A stretch of 11,667 bases of DNA from Clostridiales bacterium (GTDB lineage: Bacteria; Bacillota; Clostridia; Christensenellales; Aristaeellaceae), in the NCBI GenBank assembly GCA_004555535.1, contig SFHU01000093.1, forward strand, positions 1-11,667, given 5' to 3'. How positions within the stretch are numbered: the first letter of the stretch is position 1; each line of letters opens with the position of its first letter. Positions 7,367-11,667 of this stretch are shown one piece after another. A program made the translations under genes and the position numbers. The notes below the pieces were generated by a model. That model had not been told where the DNA came from. It did no database searches and saw only the letters and a list, made by a program, of their open reading frames with translations.

Positions 7367-7410
7367 CGCGTCCGGGAACGACAGGGCATTTCCCGCGGAC
7401 GCGCTATAAT
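7336..7410 (+). promoter_or_regulatory. Probable spoIIG promoter with candidate Spo0A sites
   Basis: A perfect TATAAT (7405-7410) lies 45 bases before the spoIIGA start, yet no recognisable -35 hexamer occurs at normal spacing. That is typical of an activated promoter. TGTCGAA (7336-7342) matches the Spo0A box core TGNCGAA and would centre near -78. A weaker inverted match (TGTCGTT on the minus strand, 7377-7383) sits near -37. Two Spo0A sites at about these distances are known at the B. subtilis spoIIG promoter. The -10 is clear; the Spo0A sites are inference. Confidence 0.5.
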
Positions 7411-7455
7411 GACGCCGTGAAAAGGCAAACGGCGGTGAGACCGAAGGGAGGACGC

Positions 7456-8199
7456 TTGAACGCGGCAGGGCTGCTCTTTGAGCTGACGGCAGACGCGCTG
7501 GCCCTAGCGCTGGCGCTGCGGCTCGCGGGACGGCGCGTCCGTCCGGCACGGATCCTCGCGGGCGCAGCCCTTGGCGCGCTTGCGGCGGGCCTGACCCGGA
7601 GACTTTCGCGGGGACAGGCCGCGCTGCTCTGGCTTCCCGTCGCGCTGGGGATGATGGCGCTGGGCGGCGGAGCCGTGACGATGCGAAAGCCGCTGCGAAG
7701 CGCCATGCTACTGCTGTGCGCGATGGGCTTGCTCGGCGGCACCCTGCAGGCGCTGCTGGGCGCGACCGGCTCGCTTGCCGCCGCGTATGCGATTGCTGCC
7801 TGCGCCGTGCCCACGATGGCCGCCTGTATGCGGCGGGCGAGGGGCGCTGCCGGCGCGCAGACGCTGCTGCTTCGCTTTTGCTACCAGGACAAGCGGTTCA
7901 ATCTGCGCGGGATCGTCGACAGCGGCAACACGCTTCGCGATTATCTGACAGACAGACCGATCGTCGTTTTTTCACTGGAGGACGGCAGACGCATGGGCCT
8001 GACGGCGCGCGGGCGTCTGCTGGGCGCGGACACCGCCGGCGGCAGACAACTGATGCTCTGCTTCACGCCGCAGACGCTCGAGCTGAACATCGGCGGAGGA
8101 TGGAGGCGCGTCGGCGCGGCCGTCGCGCTGGCCCCGGGCCTCCCGCAGGGCTCGCCCGCGCTGGTGCCGCAGACGCTCATCGATGAATGCTCAATATGA
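7456..8199 (+). CDS. spoIIGA: Sporulation sigma-E processing peptidase (membrane aspartic protease)
   Basis: SpoIIGA sits in the sporulation septum and cuts the pro-region from pro-SigE. The TTG at 7456 is preferred because it follows the promoter and a strong AAGGGAGG site 4 bases away. It also places the first membrane helix where B. subtilis has it. In-frame GTG codons at 7417 and 7435 lack such a site. The 247-residue product has about five hydrophobic segments in residues 5-125. A cytoplasmic protease domain follows, with GIVDSGNTLRDYL, where Asp155 of DSGN is the expected catalytic aspartate. The end, VALAPGLPQGSPALVPQTLI, aligns with the conserved C-terminal segment of the family. It is about 60 residues shorter than the B. 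subtilis protein, mainly between the DSGN motif and the C-terminus. sigE follows directly, which settles the identity despite low overall similarity. Confidence 0.88.
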   Translation: MNAAGLLFELTADALALALALRLAGRRVRPARILAGAALGALAAGLTRRLSRGQAALLWLPVALGMMALGGGAVTMRKPLRSAMLLLCAMGLLGGTLQALLGATGSLAAAYAIAACAVPTMAACMRRARGAAGAQTLLLRFCYQDKRFNLRGIVDSGNTLRDYLTDRPIVVFSLEDGRRMGLTARGRLLGADTAGGRQLMLCFTPQTLELNIGGGWRRVGAAVALAPGLPQGSPALVPQTLIDECSI

Positions 8200-8216
8200 C
8201 AGAGGGGGAGAGAAGG

Positions 8217-8945
8217 ATGGAAAAACGGAAAACGGTGCGCATGAGCGGAAGGAGCGGCATGAACAGGCCGCAGCTGACCCTCATCAGGCCGGAGGGGGAG
8301 GTCGCCTATATCGGCGGCAGCGAATCCCTCCCCGCGCCGCTGACCAGAGAGGAGGAGCAGGCGCTCTTTGAGCGCATGGACGAGGAGCCCGCCGCCGTGC
8401 GCCGCACGCTCATCGAGCACAACCTGCGGCTGGTCGTCTACATCGCCCGGAAATTCGAAAACACCGGCGTAGGCATCGAGGACCTGATCTCCATCGGCAC
8501 CATCGGGCTGATCAAGGCCGTCAACACGTTCGACCCCGGCAAGAAGATCAAGCTGGCGACCTACGCCTCCCGGTGCATCGAGAACGAAATCCTCATGTTC
8601 CTGCGCAGGACGAGCCGCCAGAAGCTCGAGGTCTCGCTCGATGAGCCGCTCAACACCGACTGGGACGGCAACGAGCTGCTGCTCTCCGACGTGCTGGGTA
8701 CGGAGGGGGACATGGTCTACCGCTCCATCGAGGAGACCGTCGAGCGGCAGATGCTCTCGGCGGCGCTCTCCCACCTCTCCATGCGCGAAAAGGAGATCAT
8801 GCGCCTGCGCTTCGGCCTGGGCGGCGGCACCGAGAAGACGCAGAAGGAGGTCGCCGACATTATGGGCATCAGCCAGAGCTACATCTCCCGGCTGGAAAAG
8901 CGCATCCTCCTGCGGCTGCAGAAGGACATGGAGCAGATGGGATAA
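8217..8945 (+). CDS. sigE: RNA polymerase sporulation sigma factor SigE (pro-sigma-E)
   Basis: Sigma-E directs early mother-cell transcription during sporulation. From residue 30 the match to the family is very strong: YIGGSESLPAPL, NLRLVVYIARKFENTG, IEDLISIGTIGLIKAVNTF, LATYASRCIENEILMFLRR (region 2, about 65-131), and a region 4 helix-turn-helix (about 208-231, GISQSYISRLEKR). The ATG at 8217 follows GGGGGAG by 6 bases and gives 242 residues. Other in-frame starts exist at 8187, inside spoIIGA, and at 8259, which also has a good site (GGAAGGAG). By comparison with B. subtilis, cleavage should fall near GEV/AYIGG, leaving a pro-region of about 29 residues. That pro-region is basic and polar, not the usual hydrophobic amphipathic helix. 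The gene lies 17 bases after spoIIGA, in the classical order. No sigG follows. Confidence 0.96.
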   Translation: MEKRKTVRMSGRSGMNRPQLTLIRPEGEVAYIGGSESLPAPLTREEEQALFERMDEEPAAVRRTLIEHNLRLVVYIARKFENTGVGIEDLISIGTIGLIKAVNTFDPGKKIKLATYASRCIENEILMFLRRTSRQKLEVSLDEPLNTDWDGNELLLSDVLGTEGDMVYRSIEETVERQMLSAALSHLSMREKEIMRLRFGLGGGTEKTQKEVADIMGISQSYISRLEKRILLRLQKDMEQMG

Positions 8946-9004
8946 ACCGGCGCCGTGGGGCAGGGCCCTGCGCGCGCGTCGGGCGGATATCCGAAGAAGC
9001 ATTC

Positions 9005-9065
9005 CGGGCTGTCGGGGCCGGCTGTATGTCCCGCAAGAAGGAGGCCGGCCCGCCTGGACAGCCCG
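9005..9065 (+). other. Large two-part hairpin in the sigE 3' region
   Basis: Outer arms CGGGCTGTC (9005-9013) and GACAGCCCG (9057-9065) pair perfectly over 9 bases. Inner arms GGGCCGGC (9015-9022) and GCCGGCCC (9044-9051) pair over 8 bases. The 21-base loop is purine-rich (about 9023-9043). No T-run follows directly; a separate terminator comes 9 bases later. A 12-base palindrome, GCAGGGCCCTGC (8960-8971), lies just upstream. It could be a 3' UTR structure, a processed small RNA or a transcript-stabilising element. No known family was recognised. Confidence 0.55.
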
Positions 9066-9073
9066 CGATGACC

Positions 9074-9105
9074 GCGGTCGGGCGCGAGGGTCCGGCCGCC
9101 TTTTT
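9074..9105 (+). terminator. Intrinsic terminator of the spoIIGA-sigE operon
   Basis: GCGGTCGG (9074-9081) pairs with CCGGCCGC (9092-9099), including one G-U pair, around a 10-base loop, and is followed by TTTTT (9101-9105). It lies about 130 bases after the sigE stop and closes the sporulation operon before the promoter at 9204. Confidence 0.8.
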
Positions 9106-9203
9106 ACTGCTTTCCGGGCGGAAAAGGGGCTCCGGCGCCCGGCCTGCCTTTTGGGGAGGCGGATTGTCCGCAAAAGAAAATTGTTAAATGTATCCTTAAG
9201 GGG

Positions 9204-9233
9204 TTGACATTAGCAAACAGGGGGAGTTATAAC
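9204..9233 (+). promoter_or_regulatory. Sigma-A type promoter of the surface-protein operon
   Basis: TTGACA (9204-9209), an 18-base spacer and TATAAC (9228-9233) match 11 of 12 consensus bases. The region around it is AT-rich compared with its surroundings. Transcription should start near 9240, about 334 bases before the first gene of the operon. Confidence 0.8.
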
Positions 9234-9239
9234 AAGCCC

Positions 9240-9573
9240 AGTTATCAGATATCGCCAGAAATTGATCGGGAACAGATCAGACAATTTCTGGGAATGACGA
9301 ACAAAAATCTGATTTTAGATACAGCGTTTTTTGCCAAATCCATCCGGAAAAGGTTCGATGCGGTATCTTTTTTCATGTGGGTGGTTCCGCCGGTTTTGGC
9401 GGGATGCACGCCCCGAAATCCGGCGTCCTCTCCGGGAGGGCGCCCACCGGCCTCCGCGCTGCCGGTTTCTCCATGAGCGCGTTTTTTAACAGAAGATCAG
9501 ATAACGAAATGTGATATGACACGCGCATCCGATTGCCGGATGCTCTGCGCAACCATCTGAGGAGGAAGGCATC
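9240..9573 (+). promoter_or_regulatory. Long structured 5' leader of the surface-protein gene
   Basis: The predicted transcript has no gene for its first 334 bases but many inverted repeats. Near the 5' end CCAGAAATTG (9255-9264) pairs perfectly with CAATTTCTGG (9282-9291). Later hairpins are TTCCGCC/GGCGGGA (about 9385-9404), a 9-10 base-pair stem at 9422-9444, CCGGC/GCCGG (9447-9451 with 9461-9465), and GCATCCG/CGGATGC (9525-9543). A terminator-like element at 9455-9487 overlaps one of them. The gene's GAGGAGG site lies at 9559-9565. The layout suggests attenuation or a riboswitch. No known class was recognised, and the sensor is unknown. Confidence 0.5.
9455..9487 (+). terminator. Terminator-like element inside the leader, possible attenuator
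   Basis: CGCGCT (9455-9460) pairs with AGCGCG (9476-9481) around a 15-base loop and is followed at once by six T residues (9482-9487). The 5' arm lies within the loop of the competing hairpin CCGGC/GCCGG (9447-9465), whose 3' arm is inside this loop, so the two cannot form together. The stem is short, which lowers confidence. Confidence 0.45.
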
Positions 9574-11262
9574 ATGAAAAACAAGAGGATAATCGCGACT
9601 TTGCTGGCGCTGGCCTTTGCGCTTGGGAGCACGAGTGCCCTTTCCGCGCTGGCTGAGGCTACGATCAGCGAGGCCGACCCTGCGCCTGCTTCCCAGCCGC
9701 AGGATGTGCTCTCCGACACCAGCGGACCGATCCACATCGACGAGGCGGTCACGCCGGGACCGGATCCAGAGCAGACGCCGGATGCGGATCAGACGCCCGA
9801 TGCGGATCAGACGCCGGAGGGCGTGCAGACGCCGGATGCGGATCAGACGCCCGATGACGCGCAGACGCCCGGCCCCGATGACGCCGACCCGGTGACCCCT
9901 GAGGCGCCGGCGGAGACGCCGCACTTCGCGCGCGGCTACCTCTATGTCGACGCGGGCACGATCATCTATGCCGACGCGGGCCGCGAGATTCACCTCGGCG
10001 TCATGCCCGCCCGCCAGATCGTCTACGCGCGCTGCGTGGGCATCTACGAGCACGGCTGCCTCTACGAGATCCACTTTGACACCGACCGCACAGCCGGCAC
10101 CGAGCAGGAGCAGATCGGCTACTTCTACACCGGCCGTCCGCAGATCACCTCCGCCGACGAGGCCGTGGGCGAGCGCATCGCCGAGGGCATCGGCCTGGTG
10201 CCCTACGCCGACCTCTACTACGAGGAGCAGCCGGAACAGACCGATGGCCCGGAAGAGAGCGCGGACGACGCCGCGAGCACCAACACCAACAGCGTCAACA
10301 TCCGCCGCGAGCCCAGCCGCAGCAGCGACATCGTCGCCCAGCTCACGCAGGGCACGAAGGTCACCATCCTGGAGGCGGTCACCAACGCGCAGGGCGAGCT
10401 CTGGTACAAGGTGACCAGCGAGGCCGGCAAGGGCTACATCCGCGCCGACCTGATTCAGACATCCGAGCCGGAGGCGCCGGTTGAGGACGAGGCGCCCGAG
10501 GCCGCCGAGACGAACGACTCCGAGACGGACGACATCGACACGGCGGACGCGCCCGAAGCGGCGGACGACACCGCCGATGAGCCGGAGACCCCGGCGCAGC
10601 CGCCCGTGATCCTCGACGCCGACCAGGCTGGCAACAAGGACGCTGCCATCACCAAGGATGGCGTGAGCGACGAGGAAGAAGAGGACGTCAGTTTCGGCGA
10701 CACGGCCGAGACGGACGAAATTCTCGAGGCGGACGAGAACGCCGAGACGGACGAAATTCTCGAGACCGACGAGACCGCGGATACCGACGAGACCGCTGAT
10801 ACGGACGAGACTACCGATACCGAAGAGACCGCCGACATCGACGAGACGGCGGAGACCGACGAGGCGACCCAATCCGAAGTGGCCGAGGAGACGGCCGATC
10901 CTGACGAGACGACCGAGACCGGGGAGCCCGCTGACACGGCGGAGGAGCCTGAGAAGATCTTCAATCCCGACGAGACGAACCCCGACCGCTCCATCAGCAT
11001 CACCGCATCCTGGGGCGAGAAGCCGCTCGAATACGGCGACACCGTCACGCTGAGCGCGGAGCTGAGCGGTTACGAGGGCCTGGAGATCGAGGTCTTCTGG
11101 CAGTGCGACAAGGGCGCGGGCTTTGAGACGGTATCCGAGGCAGATTCTGCGACATACGAGTTTGTTGTAACCGAAGAGAATCACAGGTGGCAGTGGCGTG
11201 CGGCTGTGAGCGTCCGACTCACGGAACAGGATGCAGAAGAGCAATTCACGGAGTTTCAGTAA
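9574..11262 (+). CDS. Secreted acidic repeat protein with SH3-like domains
   Basis: A 562-residue exported protein. The start has GAGGAGG 8 bases upstream and a clear signal peptide (MKNKR, a hydrophobic core, then SALA near residue 27). Six tandem hexapeptides (QTPDAD type) cover residues 67-102. Residues 118-190 look like a divergent SH3-like domain (GYLYVDAGTIIYAD, IGYFYTGRP). Residues 237-295 are a clearer bacterial SH3b domain (NSVNIRREPSRSSDIVAQL, ending GYIRADLIQ). A long Glu/Asp/Thr-rich region with more hexapeptides runs to about 465. The C-terminal 90 residues resemble an Ig-like domain (ASWGEKPLEYGDTVTLSAEL, FWQCDKG). There is no LPxTG signal or C-terminal membrane anchor. SH3b domains often bind peptidoglycan, so a cell-wall-associated role is plausible. 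Base composition drops in the last 40 codons. A second secreted protein follows 39 bases later. Confidence 0.88.
   Translation: MKNKRIIATLLALAFALGSTSALSALAEATISEADPAPASQPQDVLSDTSGPIHIDEAVTPGPDPEQTPDADQTPDADQTPEGVQTPDADQTPDDAQTPGPDDADPVTPEAPAETPHFARGYLYVDAGTIIYADAGREIHLGVMPARQIVYARCVGIYEHGCLYEIHFDTDRTAGTEQEQIGYFYTGRPQITSADEAVGERIAEGIGLVPYADLYYEEQPEQTDGPEESADDAASTNTNSVNIRREPSRSSDIVAQLTQGTKVTILEAVTNAQGELWYKVTSEAGKGYIRADLIQTSEPEAPVEDEAPEAAETNDSETDDIDTADAPEAADDTADEPETPAQPPVILDADQAGNKDAAITKDGVSDEEEEDVSFGDTAETDEILEADENAETDEILETDETADTDETADTDETTDTEETADIDETAETDEATQSEVAEETADPDETTETGEPADTAEEPEKIFNPDETNPDRSISITASWGEKPLEYGDTVTLSAELSGYEGLEIEVFWQCDKGAGFETVSEADSATYEFVVTEENHRWQWRAAVSVRLTEQDAEEQFTEFQ
9772..9879 (+). 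repeat. Six tandem 18-base repeats coding for QTPDAD-type hexapeptides
   Basis: Six in-frame units read QTPDAD, QTPDAD, QTPEGV, QTPDAD, QTPDDA and QTPGPD. Several share nearly identical DNA (CAGACGCCGGATGCGGAT type). The unit number could change by slippage without breaking the frame. The product is a Pro-rich, acidic, probably extended linker just after the signal peptide. Confidence 0.9.
10705..10860 (+). repeat. Acidic coding repeats: a 24-base direct repeat and five 18-base units
   Basis: A 24-base segment coding for AETDEILE occurs twice without change (10705-10728 and 10741-10764). Five tandem 18-base units follow at 10771-10860, coding for ETADTD, ETADTD, ETTDTE, ETADID and ETAETD. 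The product is a highly acidic disordered stretch after the SH3b domain. Confidence 0.88.
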
Positions 11263-11301
11263 TGGGTCGTATGCCGACACAGGCGTATGAGGAGGATGGC
11301 A

Positions 11302-11667
11302 ATGAAGACGAATTTGCAGCTGATCGCAGCATGGCTCATGATCTTAATGATGGTTGTCGGCTGCATTCCCGTCTCTGCTGCGGAAGAACTGACGAAGGAT
11401 TTCAGCAATACGCTCTCGATTGCTGATTATCTGTCGGACAATTCGGATGCAAATGTGGCGACGAAGACGCTCACGTTTACCTGGGATGACGCATTCGACA
11501 GCTATGTCTATGACAAGACGACGGATGCATTGGCGCAGAAGCCTTATACGCTGACTGTTCCTGTCGGTTCCTCGATCAGCGCGTCGCAATTGTCGATGCC
11601 GCCTATCGAAATCCGCAATCACAGCGAGAACGCTTCTGAGACGAAATATCTGAGCATTTACAGCTGG
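11302..11667 (+). CDS. Partial secreted protein of unknown function (N-terminal 122 residues)
   Basis: The gene runs off the right edge. The ATG at 11302 is chosen for its GAGGAGG (11289-11295) 6 bases upstream; it begins MKTNLQLIAAWLMILMMVVG, a typical export signal. Cleavage could be at VSA/AEE by signal peptidase I. VVGC just before it also fits a loose lipobox, so a lipoprotein cannot be excluded. The visible mature part (SIADYLSDNSDANVATKTLT, FTWDDAFDSYVYDKTTDALA) has no recognised motif. GC is about 50-55 percent, lower than in the upstream genes, and codon choice is more relaxed. It lies 39 bases after the acidic repeat protein with no terminator between, so the two are probably co-transcribed and may act together at the cell surface. 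Confidence 0.8.
   Translation, partial: MKTNLQLIAAWLMILMMVVGCIPVSAAEELTKDFSNTLSIADYLSDNSDANVATKTLTFTWDDAFDSYVYDKTTDALAQKPYTLTVPVGSSISASQLSMPPIEIRNHSENASETKYLSIYSW

Noticed and set aside
7269..7409. 46-codon open frame starting MKQTGSLKRRAG
   Set aside because: It runs through a strong terminator and ends in the spoIIGA -10 box, with no good ribosome binding site.
9204..9476. Open frame starting in the surface-protein promoter
   Set aside because: Its start codon lies in the -35 box, and the sequence is better explained as a structured leader.
9373..11280. Minus-strand frame of 635 codons with Gly/Leu/Val/Arg repeats
   Set aside because: The repeats are the reverse reading of the acidic hexapeptide DNA. 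The plus frame has a signal peptide, a ribosome binding site and SH3 motifs.

Overview
The window looks like a chromosomal segment of a GC-rich, spore-forming member of the Clostridia (Firmicutes). Three things support this: a spoIIGA-sigE sporulation pair, a T-box leader ahead of cysteine genes, and strong AGGAGG-type ribosome binding sites. GC is well above 60 percent in the core genes. The source could be an uncultured gut anaerobe, but that is inference. No transposase, integrase, CRISPR array, tRNA or rRNA gene was seen.

Layout. (1) Positions 1-297, minus strand: the start of a small membrane protein that runs off the left edge, with a near-consensus promoter reading leftwards. (2) Positions 644-4611, plus strand: a consensus promoter and a two-gene operon. 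It encodes a cytoplasmic TIM-barrel glycosidase-like protein (609 aa) and, 2 bases later, a DUF5107/TPR protein (683 aa). This looks like an uncharacterised carbohydrate-processing pair. (3) Positions 4653-7026: a consensus promoter, a cysteine-specific T-box (specifier UGC), then cysE and cysS overlapping by 14 bases. The T-box should raise expression of both cysteine synthesis and cysteine-tRNA charging when tRNA-Cys is uncharged. (4) Positions 7027-7366: a structured intergenic region ending in a strong terminator. (5) Positions 7405-8945: spoIIGA (TTG start) and sigE, the mother-cell sigma factor and its activating protease. sigG, the usual next gene, is absent here. (6) Positions 8946-9105: a large hairpin and a terminator. 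(7) Positions 9204-11667: a promoter, a leader of about 330 bases with several hairpins and a terminator-like element, a secreted acidic repeat protein with SH3-like domains, and the start of a second secreted protein.

The clearest results are the complete T-box, whose specifier, discriminator contact and antiterminator helices all fit cysteine, and the sporulation pair. The most open items are the glycosidase-like/DUF5107 operon, the unusual polar pro-region of SigE, and the long structured leader of the surface-protein operon. Large minus-strand open frames opposite the GC-rich genes are shadows of codon bias and are not annotated.
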